From contig NZ_ABCS01000013.1 of NCBI RefSeq assembly GCF_000170895.1, forward strand, positions 1 through 64,000: 64,000 nt of DNA, read 5' to 3'. The translations under genes and the position numbers were made by a program. Below, piece by piece: positions 8,784-16,620 of the stretch. The notes under the pieces were generated by a model. It did not search any database and was not told the DNA's origin. It saw only the letters and a program-made list of their open reading frames with translations. This stretch comes from Plesiocystis pacifica SIR-1 (GTDB lineage Bacteria > Myxococcota_A > Polyangia > Nannocystales > Nannocystaceae). Numbering within the stretch: the first letter of the stretch is position 1; each line of letters opens with the position of its first letter.

Positions 8784-8842
8784 TCAACCTCAACTCCTTG
8801 CTCCGCGTACGCGCGGGGCCTGACGTCCACAGGGAGACCACA

Positions 8843-9394
8843 ATGTCACTCGCAACCATCAACTCGTACTCGGCGCTGCGCGGAACCCAGCGTGAGTTCG
8901 AGGTCACGATGATCCTCCGTCCTGATACGAACAAGGAGGGCATCCAGAGCCTCGTCGCCCGCATCCAGGCGATCTTCGACTCCAACGGGGGTCGCATGCA
9001 GAAGATCGACAACTGGGGCCTTCGCACCCTGGCCTACCCGATCCAGAGCCAGCGCAAGGGCATCTACCTCTACGTCCGCTTCCTCGGCGGCTCCGACATG
9101 GTCAAGGAGCTCGAGCGCAACTTCCGGATTTACCCCGAGGTCGTTCGCTACCTGACCGTCATGGTCGACGAGAACGTCAACCCCGAGGCTCGCCCCAGCG
9201 ACATCGACGAGGAGGCCCTCGACGCCGCCTCCGAGTCCGCGCCCGACCCCATCGAGGTCGCCGCCGAGAAGGCCCGCGCCGAGGCTGAGGCCGCCGCTGC
9301 CGAGGCCGCCGCTGCCGAGGCCGCCGCTGCCGAGGCCGCTGCCGCCGACGCCCCCGCCCCCGCCACCGAGAACACGGAGAACGACAATGGCTGA
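8843..9394 (+). CDS. rpsF: 30S ribosomal protein S6
   Basis: A 183-residue protein. The S6 fold spans residues 18-112, with recognisable segments YEVT-like [20 protein letters not shown] and a YLTVMV strand. S6 binds S18 and 16S rRNA in the platform of the small subunit. The start ATG (8843) has an AGGGAG ribosome-binding site at 8831-8836; the longer open frame upstream is not coding. The protein is longer than usual (95-135 residues) because of a tail of about 70 residues of Glu/Ala repeats (EAAAA, encoded by a 15-bp GCCGAGGCCGCCGCT unit). It overlaps rpsR by 8 bp. Confidence 0.97.
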   Translation: MSLATINSYSALRGTQREFEVTMILRPDTNKEGIQSLVARIQAIFDSNGGRMQKIDNWGLRTLAYPIQSQRKGIYLYVRFLGGSDMVKELERNFRIYPEVVRYLTVMVDENVNPEARPSDIDEEALDAASESAPDPIEVAAEKARAEAEAAAAEAAAAEAAAAEAAAADAPAPATENTENDNG

Positions 9395-9635
9395 TTACAA
9401 CGACGACGAGCGCGAAGGACGTCGTGGAAGTCGCCGCAAGCGGGTCTCCCCCCTTGCCGACCCCAACGTCGTCATCGACTACAAGAACCCGCAGCTGCTC
9501 AAGCACTTCCTGACTGAGCGCGGCAAGGTGATCCCCGCCCGGATCACTGGCGTCAGCGCCCGCCAGCAGCGCGCGATCACCAAGGCCATCAAGCGCGCGC
9601 GTCAGCTCGCGCTGCTTCCCTACACGGTGCAGTAA
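9387..9635 (+). CDS. rpsR: 30S ribosomal protein S18
   Basis: An 82-residue protein with the S18 core [19 protein letters not shown] and the C-terminal [16 protein letters not shown] helix that contacts 16S rRNA next to S6. It is the cysteine-free form: the N-terminal zinc-type cysteines of some S18 proteins are absent and replaced by an Arg/Lys-rich stretch. It overlaps the end of rpsF by 8 bp, and its TAA overlaps the rplI start (TAATG), so the three genes are translationally coupled. Confidence 0.97.
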   Translation: MADYNDDEREGRRGSRRKRVSPLADPNVVIDYKNPQLLKHFLTERGKVIPARITGVSARQQRAITKAIKRARQLALLPYTVQ

Positions 9636-10093
9636 TGGCGATGCTCCAGGTGATTCTGACCAACGACGTCGACAAGCTCGGCCGCGCCGGCGAGGTCGTC
9701 AGCGTCAAGCCCGGCTACGGCCGCAACTACCTCTTGCCCCGCGGCCTCGCCCTCCCGGCGACCAAGGCCAACATGCGCCAGCTCGAGCACCACCGCCGCT
9801 CGATCCAGGCCGCCCAGGCCAAGATCCGCGCCGAGCACGAGGCGGCCGCGGCCAAGGTCAAGGAGGCCATCGTGTCCATCCCCCGCAAGGTCGGCAAGGA
9901 GGACAAGATGTACGGCTCCGTCTCGACCAAGGACATCGCGGAGGCGCTGTCGGCCCAGAACGTCGACATCGATCGCAAGATCATCAAGCTCGACGAGCCC
10001 ATCAAGACCGTGGGCAGCCACGAGGTCACCGTCCGCTTCTCGGCGGAGGTCTCCGTGCCCCTCAAGGTCGAGGTCATCGCCGTCCCGGCGTGA
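9635..10093 (+). CDS. rplI: 50S ribosomal protein L9
   Basis: A 152-residue protein of normal length with the L9 signature GYGRNYLLPRGLA near residues 28-40, the long connecting helix (residues 45-80) and the C-terminal domain with GSVSTKDIAEAL. It binds 23S rRNA at the base of the L1 stalk. Last gene of the rpsF-rpsR-rplI operon. The start overlaps the rpsR stop by one base, and an intrinsic terminator follows 43 bp after the stop. Confidence 0.97.
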   Translation: MAMLQVILTNDVDKLGRAGEVVSVKPGYGRNYLLPRGLALPATKANMRQLEHHRRSIQAAQAKIRAEHEAAAAKVKEAIVSIPRKVGKEDKMYGSVSTKDIAEALSAQNVDIDRKIIKLDEPIKTVGSHEVTVRFSAEVSVPLKVEVIAVPA

Positions 10094-10135
10094 GCCCCGC
10101 GACCTTTGAAGTCGTCGAGACTCGATGAGTCCGAG

Positions 10136-10166
10136 AAGAAAGGCCCGAGCGGGCCTTTCTTTTTTG
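10136..10166 (+). terminator. Intrinsic terminator of the rpsF-rpsR-rplI operon
   Basis: Perfect 11-bp stem AAGAAAGGCCC / GGGCCTTTCTT with a GAGC loop, followed by a run of T. Classic rho-independent form. Confidence 0.93.
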
Positions 10167-10262
10167 GTTTGGTCTCGGACACCCAATTTCTCCGAAAATC
10201 TGCGTGATCAGTCCCCGGGCGCCAGCCGATCCGGAGCGCCCGATCAGTGGTATGCAGATGTA

Positions 10263-12335
10263 GTGAAAAGTCGGGTGAAGTGGTCAACCTCCCTGGTCTC
10301 TCTGTCCATGTCGCTGGGCCTCGCGTGCCAGGGCTCGGGCGCCGACGAGGGCACATCGAGCGCGGGCCCGAGCGACTCCTCGGGCCTCGGTGACGAGATC
10401 GGCGACACCACCGACGACGAGGGCATGGACGAGGCCGAGTCGAGCGGCAGCACCACCGGGGGCAAGCTCGACATGCCCGACGACGAGGCGGCGATCGTCG
10501 GCATCGCCATCGACCCGCCGAGCGCGGTCATCGAGGTCGTCGACGGGGTCATCCCCGACGCCGTCGACTTCACGCCGATCCTGACCAACGACGAGGGCGT
10601 CGAGTTCGCGGCCGAGGGCAGCGTGGTCTGGAGCTTCGACCGCCTCGACATGGCCAGCCTCGACCCGGGCCCGGGCACGCTCACGGCCACGGGCTTGCTC
10701 GGCGGCGTGGGGATCTTGAGCGCCACCTACGAGGGCCTCGAGGCCCAGGCCCAGGTCACCGTCAAGCTCGCGTACACCTTCACGCCGGACGAGCCCCTCG
10801 ACCCCCTGGCCGAAGCCCTGCTCGACACGGCGACCGAGCCCGACCCGGCCCTCGACCTGCTCTACCCCTACGACGCGACTGTCTTCCCTCGTGGTCTGCT
10901 CGGCCCGCGGGTGCAGTGGAACGGGGGCAACGACACCGACATCTACAAGATCCACGCCGAGAGCGAGACCTTCGAGCTCGACTGGTACGGGTCCGTGCCC
11001 AACCCCTCGCGCTGGGACTTCCCCGCGCTCCCCGACGACATCTGGCTCAAGCTGACCGACTCGACCACGGGCCCGGTGAGCTTCGAGCTGCGCCGCTACG
11101 ACGGCGTCTCGGCTTACCTGTCCGGGGTCCAGGAGTGGACCATCGCGCCGGCGAGCCTGGCCGGCACGATCTACTACTGGGCCGTCAACGAGGGCGACGT
11201 GCTGCGCATCCAGCCGGGCGCTTCGGAGCCCGAGCAGTTCCTCGAGAAGCCCGAGGGCACGACCTGCCTGGCCTGCCACAGCGTGTCCCGCGACGGCAGC
11301 ACCATCGTCGCGTCCCAAAACGGCGGGCCGAGCCCGTGGGCGACCTTCAACCCCGACGGCTCCAACGTGTTCGCCAGCGCCCAGGCCTCGGGCTTCCAGG
11401 CGATCTCCCCCGACGGCGCGTGGATCCTGTGGGGCCAGAGCAACGGCGCCTTCCTGGGCCAGCCCAGCTACATGATCTTGAGCGCGAAGGACTCCGACGA
11501 GATCGCCGCGCAGATGTTCCAGACCACGGGCTACCCAGTCCACCCGGCGTGGTCGAACAACGGCGCCCGCCTGTCTTACGGCGTGCGCACCGACGGCAAC
11601 TGGCTCGATTTCAACAACTCGACGCTGTGGGTCGTCGACGTCGACGTGCAGTCCAACCCGCCGGCCTTCCTCAACCCCGTCGAGATCGTGCTCAACGACC
11701 CGGCGCGGCCGACCGTCAGCTACCCGACCTGGAGCCCCGACGACGAGTGGATCGCCTTTGGCCGCGCGACCCAGGCCCGCACCCGCGGCGCCGCCGGGGA
11801 GCTGTGGATGGTCCACCCCGACGGCACCGGGGCCGTGGAGCTCGACCGGGCCAACGGCTTCAACCACATCCCCGAGCTGCAGACCGCCCAGAACTACGAG
11901 CCGACCTTCGTGCCCGTGGCCTCCGGCGGCTACTTTTGGATGGTGTTCGTGTCCGAGCGGCAGTACGGCAACACGCTCACCAACCAGGTCGTCGAGACGC
12001 GCTCGAAGCAGCTGTGGGTCACGGCCATCGACGTCAACGCCGAGCCCGGCTCCGACCCGAGCCACCCCGCGTTTTGGCTCCCGGGCCAGGGCCTCGACAA
12101 CAACAACATGCGCGGCTTCTCGGCCCTCGACGAGTGCAAGGGCCTGGGCGAGGGCTGCGAGGCGGGCTACGAGTGCTGCGGCGGCTTTTGCATCGAGGTC
12201 GAGCCGGGCGTGTTCGTGTGCGAGGACGACGAGCCGGCCTGCTCGCCCAACGGCAGCGCCTGCGAGGTCGACGAGGACTGCTGCAGCCCCGAGGCCGAGT
12301 GCATCGGCGGCTTTTGCACGACGCTGATCGGCTAG
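10263..12335 (+). CDS. Secreted PD40 beta-propeller lipoprotein with CxxCH and Cys-rich C-terminus
   Basis: About 690 residues from a GTG at 10263; no in-frame ATG precedes the signal peptide. The type II signal ends at LGLAC and is followed by an acidic Ser/Gly linker. Residues 90-170 look like a bacterial Ig-like domain. From about 330 onward there are PD40/TolB-like propeller blades (SRDGSTIVAS, SPDGAWILWG, SPDDEWIAFG). A CLACH motif (about 11267-11281) sits at the start of the propeller and could bind c-type haem. The last 65 residues carry about a dozen cysteines in knottin-like spacing (GYECCGGFC, EDCCSPEAEC). Outer-membrane or surface location likely. Function unknown. Confidence 0.8.
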   Translation: MKSRVKWSTSLVSLSMSLGLACQGSGADEGTSSAGPSDSSGLGDEIGDTTDDEGMDEAESSGSTTGGKLDMPDDEAAIVGIAIDPPSAVIEVVDGVIPDAVDFTPILTNDEGVEFAAEGSVVWSFDRLDMASLDPGPGTLTATGLLGGVGILSATYEGLEAQAQVTVKLAYTFTPDEPLDPLAEALLDTATEPDPALDLLYPYDATVFPRGLLGPRVQWNGGNDTDIYKIHAESETFELDWYGSVPNPSRWDFPALPDDIWLKLTDSTTGPVSFELRRYDGVSAYLSGVQEWTIAPASLAGTIYYWAVNEGDVLRIQPGASEPEQFLEKPEGTTCLACHSVSRDGSTIVASQNGGPSPWATFNPDGSNVFASAQASGFQAISPDGAWILWGQSNGAFLGQPSYMILSAKDSDEIAAQMFQTTGYPVHPAWSNNGARLSYGVRTDGNWLDFNNSTLWVVDVDVQSNPPAFLNPVEIVLNDPARPTVSYPTWSPDDEWIAFGRATQARTRGAAGELWMVHPDGTGAVELDRANGFNHIPELQTAQNYEPTFVPVASGGYFWMVFVSERQYGNTLTNQVVETRSKQLWVTAIDVNAEPGSDPSHPAFWLPGQGLDNNNMRGFSALDECKGLGEGCEAGYECCGGFCIEVEPGVFVCEDDEPACSPNGSACEVDEDCCSPEAECIGGFCTTLIG

Positions 12336-12351
12336 TCGGCCCTTGTCTTCG

Positions 12352-12377
12352 CGGCCCCATTGGCGACAATGGGGCCG
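12352..12377 (+). promoter_or_regulatory. GNRA-capped hairpin abutting a GTG start codon
   Basis: Perfect 11-bp stem CGGCCCCATTG / CAATGGGGCCG closed by a GCGA tetraloop (GNRA type). Its last base pair includes the first base of the GTG start of the next gene, and outer bases CTTCG / CGAAG (12347-12351 with 12381-12385) can extend it past the start codon. It could control translation or terminate the upstream transcript. There is no T-tract. Confidence 0.6.
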
Positions 12378-14152
12378 TGGCGAAGAGCGTAGGGAACATA
12401 GTTTTTGGCGTCGCATGCGTGATCGCGGGCCTGACGGGCTGCGCCGGGGGCCAGGCCGTGGAGACCCAGCGCGTCGTCCCGACGCCGCAGATGCTCGAGA
12501 CCCACTGCGAGGAGTCGGTCGGCGAGGCTCGGGTCGAGCGCTTCGAATTCGAGGGCGGCGTCGAGGTCTACGTGGCGATCGGCTACGACCTCGCCAACAC
12601 GATCTTGATCCACACCCCCGAGGGCAACGTGATCGTCGACGCGATGTCCGGGCCCAACCGCGCGGGCGCGGCCCGGGACGCGCTCTTGGCCCAGGCCCCC
12701 GGCGAGACCAAGGCGCTGATCTTCACCCACAGCCACATCGACCACGTCGGCGGCGGCACCGTGTGGGCGCCGCTCGAGGGCGAGGTCCCCGTGTGGGCCA
12801 CGGAGGCCTTCTCGGGCCACTTCTTCAAGCAGTACGGGGTGTTCCAGGCGGCCGAGCGCGACCGCGGCCGGCGGCAGTTTGGCGACCGGGTGAGCGAGGC
12901 CAACCTGCCCTGCTCGGCCCTGGGCGCGAACATCGACTTCGCCTCGGGCATCGGCGAGGGGCTGCGCCTGCCCACGCAGACCTTCACCGGCAAGGCCAGC
13001 ATCGAGGTCGGTGGGGTGACCATCGAGCTCCACGAGGCCCACGGCGAGACCGACGACCAGCTGTTCGTGTGGCTGCCCGAGCAGCGCGTGCTCATGCCCG
13101 GGGACAACATCTACCGGACCTTCCCCAACCTCTACACCATCCGCGGGACCCGGCCGCGGCCGGTCGACGCGTGGATCGACAGCCTCGACCACATGCGCCG
13201 GCTCGAGCCGACGCTGCTCCTGGGCTCGCACACGATCCCCGTGCAGGGCGAGGCCACGGTCGCCGACGTGCTCCGGGACTACCGCGACGCCATCGCCTTC
13301 GTGCGCGCGACGGTGGTCCGGGGGGCGAACGCCGGGCTGAGCCGGGACGCGATCGCCTCGGGGGTCGAGCTGCCCGCGCACCTCGTCGACAGCCCCTGGC
13401 TGCGCGAGCTCTACGGCCAGCTCGACTGGTCCGCGCGCTCGATCTACGACGCCGAGCTGGGCTGGTTCGACGGCCGCCCAGAGACCCTCTACCCCCTGCC
13501 GCCCGCGGACCTGGCCCGCCGCGAGGTCGAGCTCATGGGCGGCCCGCGGGCGGTGCTCGACGCGGCCCGGGCCGAGGGGCAGGACCCGCGCTTTGCCCTG
13601 CACCTCCTCGCCAAGCTCGAGCGCAGCGGCCTGCTCGAAGACGGGGAGGTCGCCGAGCCCGAGGCCTTCACCCTCGAGCGGGCCGAGGCCCTGCGCGCGG
13701 TCGCGGCCGAGGTCGCCAATACCAACGGCCGCGGCTACCTGCTGGAGTTCGCCCTCGAGCTCGAGGCCGGGCCCGGGGAGAACTTCACCCCCGAGCTGTC
13801 CGACGAGTTCCTGCGCGAGCTCCCCGTCGACCTGTTCTTCGACGCCATGCCCGTGCGCCTGCGCCTCGACATGGCCGGCGAGGTGGAGGAATGCCTGGCC
13901 CTCGAGCTCAGCGACGTGAACCGCAAGGTGTGGATCACCGTCCGCCGGGGCGTCGCCGAGATCGCCTGGGACGCGCCCTTGCCCGGGACGCCCGAGCCCA
14001 TCGCCACGGTGACCACGGACAGCCTGACCTGGAAGCGCGTGGCCCTGCGCCTCGACACCTCCGCCCAGGCGGTGAGCTCGGGGCGCTTGAAGATCGACGG
14101 GCCGGCCATGCAGGTCGCGGCCTTCTTCGACCGCTTCGACCGCGGGCTCTAG
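12377..14152 (+). CDS. Alkyl sulfatase-like metallo-beta-lactamase-fold lipoprotein
   Basis: About 591 residues from a GTG at 12377; the signal peptide ends at the lipobox LTGC. The metallo-beta-lactamase zinc motif HSHIDHVGG lies near residue 117, further ligands are in the GDNIYR and LLLGSHT segments, and an alkyl-sulfatase dimerisation region (near 300-400) contains LYGQLDWSARSIYDAELGWFDG with slight variation from the family. The C-terminal 130 residues resemble the SCP2-like domain of these enzymes. The family (SdsA1/BDS1 type) hydrolyses primary alkyl sulfates to alcohol and sulfate. Being a lipoprotein it should act outside the inner membrane. Substrate not determinable here. Confidence 0.85.
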   Translation: MAKSVGNIVFGVACVIAGLTGCAGGQAVETQRVVPTPQMLETHCEESVGEARVERFEFEGGVEVYVAIGYDLANTILIHTPEGNVIVDAMSGPNRAGAARDALLAQAPGETKALIFTHSHIDHVGGGTVWAPLEGEVPVWATEAFSGHFFKQYGVFQAAERDRGRRQFGDRVSEANLPCSALGANIDFASGIGEGLRLPTQTFTGKASIEVGGVTIELHEAHGETDDQLFVWLPEQRVLMPGDNIYRTFPNLYTIRGTRPRPVDAWIDSLDHMRRLEPTLLLGSHTIPVQGEATVADVLRDYRDAIAFVRATVVRGANAGLSRDAIASGVELPAHLVDSPWLRELYGQLDWSARSIYDAELGWFDGRPETLYPLPPADLARREVELMGGPRAVLDAARAEGQDPRFALHLLAKLERSGLLEDGEVAEPEAFTLERAEALRAVAAEVANTNGRGYLLEFALELEAGPGENFTPELSDEFLRELPVDLFFDAMPVRLRLDMAGEVEECLALELSDVNRKVWITVRRGVAEIAWDAPLPGTPEPIATVTTDSLTWKRVALRLDTSAQAVSSGRLKIDGPAMQVAAFFDRFDRGL

Positions 14153-14321
14153 CTGGCGGGCTCTGGCCGGATCTGGCGCGCGGAGGCTCGTCGGCCGGGG
14201 CCGAGCTCAGCGAGTCGCGCCGCGTCACCAGGCACGCGTGTACGAACGCACATGTGTTCGAGTCATCCATCGTGGGGCCTTCGGGATTGCTCTTTTGATG
14301 GCCATCGCGGCGGACCGTCTG

Positions 14322-14347
14322 TCGTGATTGCCGTCGGACAATCACGA
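14322..14347 (+). promoter_or_regulatory. Hairpin directly before a ribosome-binding site
   Basis: Perfect 9-bp inverted repeat TCGTGATTG / CAATCACGA with an 8-nt loop, ending one base before the AAAGAGG ribosome-binding region of the gene at 14361. It may be an operator or an RNA element controlling the two-gene unit 14361-16441. Confidence 0.45.
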
Positions 14348-14360
14348 AAAGAGGCACGAA

Positions 14361-15098
14361 ATGAAAATCGATACTTTGACGCGGGCGAGCATCGTCGGCG
14401 TGTGGATGAGCGCGTCCTTGGGGTGCGTGGAGATGGAAGTGGACGAGCTGCGCGCGACCGAGGAGCCGCAGGAGGCTCAGGGGCCGGAGGCGTTCGTCGA
14501 CGGCGAGCAGGGGGCGCCCGCGACGGTGGACCCCTGTGACCCCGCGACCGAGCGCGCGCTGACCGTCGAGTGGGCGGGGGAGCTCGCGGAGGGATCCTCC
14601 GTTCGCCACGGGTCGGTGTTGCCCTGGACCCTGACCAACCACTCGGGCGAGGTCCAGCGCGTGGATCTGGTGGCGACCTTTGATCGCGGCCAGCTGAGCA
14701 CGCGCTCGGGGGTGCTCGACAGCCTCGAGCTCCAGCCGGGGGCCCGCCACGTCGGCCGCGTCGATCTGGGCGAGCTGGTCACGGACCTCGAGGGGCTCGA
14801 CTACTCGGGCATGGTCATGCTCAGCGCCCTGATCCCGGGCGGTCCTGCGAGCGTGGGCGAGCCGCGCTTTTTCCACCCGACGGGGGCGGGCGGGCTGCTC
14901 GTCTACGACGAGGCGACGATGCGCGCCGAGTTCGGGGCGGGGGACTTTCGCGGCCGCGCGACGCAGCGCGACGAGCCCGGGGTGGTGACCACCCGCGTGG
15001 TCTCGGCCAAGGACGTGATCCACGGCGTCGACGATCAGCTCGAGCCCGAGGTCCGCGACGGCCAGGGGGACGGCCGAGATCAGGAGGTGGCGCGATGA
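14361..15098 (+). CDS. Lipoprotein coupled to the metalloprotease gene
   Basis: 245 residues from the ATG at 14361, which follows a good AAAGAGG site. The short signal peptide ends at SASLGC. The mature part opens with an acidic stretch, then a domain of about 150 residues with beta-strand-like alternation (VLPWTLTNHSGEVQRVDL, GARHVGRVDL) resembling a carbohydrate-binding or Ig-like sandwich. No known family recognised. Its TGA overlaps the ATG of the next gene (ATGA), so it is translationally coupled to the secreted HExxH protease; it may be a partner, inhibitor or surface anchor for it. Confidence 0.75.
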   Translation: MKIDTLTRASIVGVWMSASLGCVEMEVDELRATEEPQEAQGPEAFVDGEQGAPATVDPCDPATERALTVEWAGELAEGSSVRHGSVLPWTLTNHSGEVQRVDLVATFDRGQLSTRSGVLDSLELQPGARHVGRVDLGELVTDLEGLDYSGMVMLSALIPGGPASVGEPRFFHPTGAGGLLVYDEATMRAEFGAGDFRGRATQRDEPGVVTTRVVSAKDVIHGVDDQLEPEVRDGQGDGRDQEVAR

Positions 15099-16441
15099 CG
15101 CGGCTCAGCCTTCGAAGCGTCGTGCTCGCGGCCCTGAGCGGGGGCGCGTGGCTCTTGCTGCCCGCGGGGCAGGCCCACGCCGAGCGCCTGTGCGTGAAGT
15201 GGGAGATCCGCACCGAGGACAGCGGGATGGGGATCCAAGCCGGCCCCAACGCGGGCGGCACCGAGGACAAGTACGCCGGGGCGAACGCCGGCGCGACGGC
15301 CTCGGCCCTCGGCGTGCGCGTGCGGATCTCCCGGCCCGGCTGGGCGCAGACCTACGACACCGCGCCGGGCTCGGGCTGCGTCGACTGGAGCGACTCGTCG
15401 TGGTCGGGCGACTACGACGTGCGGGTCTACGGCTACCAGACCGACGCCAACGACAACGTCGTGCGCATCCACGACTCGCAGTCGGACAGCTGCGCGGTGG
15501 CCCCAGGGGCGACCTACTCGCTGCTGATCCAGGACTACACGCCCTCGGGCGGCACCGACGTGATGAAGGTCGGCGACGAGATCGGCCGGTGGACGACGCA
15601 GGCGATGCTCGGCTACGGCCTGTACCGCTACCACGACGGCGTCCACGACAAGACCATCCACGCGGGCTTCGACGAGGGCAACGGCGACGGGCAATGCAAC
15701 AGCAGCGCCCACGACGGGACGCTCAACAGCTTCATCACCTCCGGTCGCCACTGCGTGCAGTACTCCGACTGCGCCGCCGACGATGACCGGCGCAAGAAGT
15801 TCCTCGTCGGCCACGAGTTTGGCCACGCGCTCACGGCCCTGCACTACGGCGACAAGGCCGGGGCCACCAACGGCGACGAGCCCGGCGCGGACTCGGGCTG
15901 GCTGGGCATCACCGACGACAACAGCTGCGCCAACTCGAGCGTGTACGACATCACCGACGTCGAGTGGAGCAGCATCGCCTTTCGCGAAGGCTTCGCCCAC
16001 TTCGTGTCGGCGAAGATCTTCAACGACCGCGAGAAGTCGGCGTCCACGGGGCTCTACGAGGGCGCCTTCCACTGGGGCGGGAGCCACTCCCAGGACCTCC
16101 AGCGCCCGAACAGGGGCCAGGTCTCCGCCAGCGACAACCGCTACGACGACCTGTGCTGCGCGTCCACGAGCGGCTGCGGGACCGGGACCGGGGTCATCGG
16201 CGACTGGATGCGCTTTTTGTGGGACTGGTATGCGAACGAGGGCTTCCTCGGCTCGTGCACCCAACAGCCGACCAAGCTCAACATGCTGTGGCTGTACACG
16301 CGGACCCGCCAAGAGGGCGGCCTGCTCCGGAACAACTACTTCCAGAAGCTCCAGGACGGGGCGGACGCGATGAACCTGCCGACCTGCCTCGAGGACGGCA
16401 TGCTCGACATCCACGCGGCCCTCAACGGCGTGGATCAGTAG
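15095..16441 (+). CDS. Secreted zinc metalloprotease (HEFGH motif)
   Basis: 448 residues with a Sec signal peptide cleaved after AHA (near residue 29). The zinc-binding, catalytic motif GHEFGHAL lies near residue 240, and a downstream REGFAHFVS (about 65 residues later) could give the third, glutamate ligand of a gluzincin-type peptidase. Many cysteines in the mature protein (for example DDLCCASTSGCG) suggest disulfides in an extracellular enzyme. Translationally coupled to the lipoprotein before it. A strong hairpin follows the stop. Such proteases are common in the secretomes of predatory myxobacteria; the substrate is unknown. Confidence 0.85.
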   Translation: MTRLSLRSVVLAALSGGAWLLLPAGQAHAERLCVKWEIRTEDSGMGIQAGPNAGGTEDKYAGANAGATASALGVRVRISRPGWAQTYDTAPGSGCVDWSDSSWSGDYDVRVYGYQTDANDNVVRIHDSQSDSCAVAPGATYSLLIQDYTPSGGTDVMKVGDEIGRWTTQAMLGYGLYRYHDGVHDKTIHAGFDEGNGDGQCNSSAHDGTLNSFITSGRHCVQYSDCAADDDRRKKFLVGHEFGHALTALHYGDKAGATNGDEPGADSGWLGITDDNSCANSSVYDITDVEWSSIAFREGFAHFVSAKIFNDREKSASTGLYEGAFHWGGSHSQDLQRPNRGQVSASDNRYDDLCCASTSGCGTGTGVIGDWMRFLWDWYANEGFLGSCTQQPTKLNMLWLYTRTRQEGGLLRNNYFQKLQDGADAMNLPTCLEDGMLDIHAALNGVDQ

Positions 16442-16457
16442 GGCGAAGCAAAGGCGA

Positions 16458-16491
16458 GCGCCCCCTGGACCCGGGCGGGTCGAGGGGGCGC
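16458..16491 (+). terminator. Strong hairpin after the metalloprotease gene
   Basis: Stem GCGCCCCCT / AGGGGGCGC continued by GACCC / GGGTC around a GGGC loop, 17 nt after the stop codon. There is no T-tract, so termination is probable rather than certain. Between here and 16620, at 16534-16555, lies a possible decayed family A core (GCCGTCGTGGATGTCCACGC). Confidence 0.6.
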
Positions 16492-16620
16492 GCGTCGTCG
16501 CCGGGGCTCAGTGCGCTCTGCTCTCTCTAGCCGTCGTGGATGTCCACGCTCCGCTAGAGCGGGTCGAGGAGCAGGAGCGGCAAGAGCAGCAAGGTCGTGG
16601 CGACGAGGAGGACCATGGGC

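Noticed and set aside
9296..9345. Sequencing artefact in the Ala-rich rpsF tail
   Set aside because: The frame stays open and ends at the normal overlap with rpsR; Ala/Glu-rich S6 tails occur in other bacteria.
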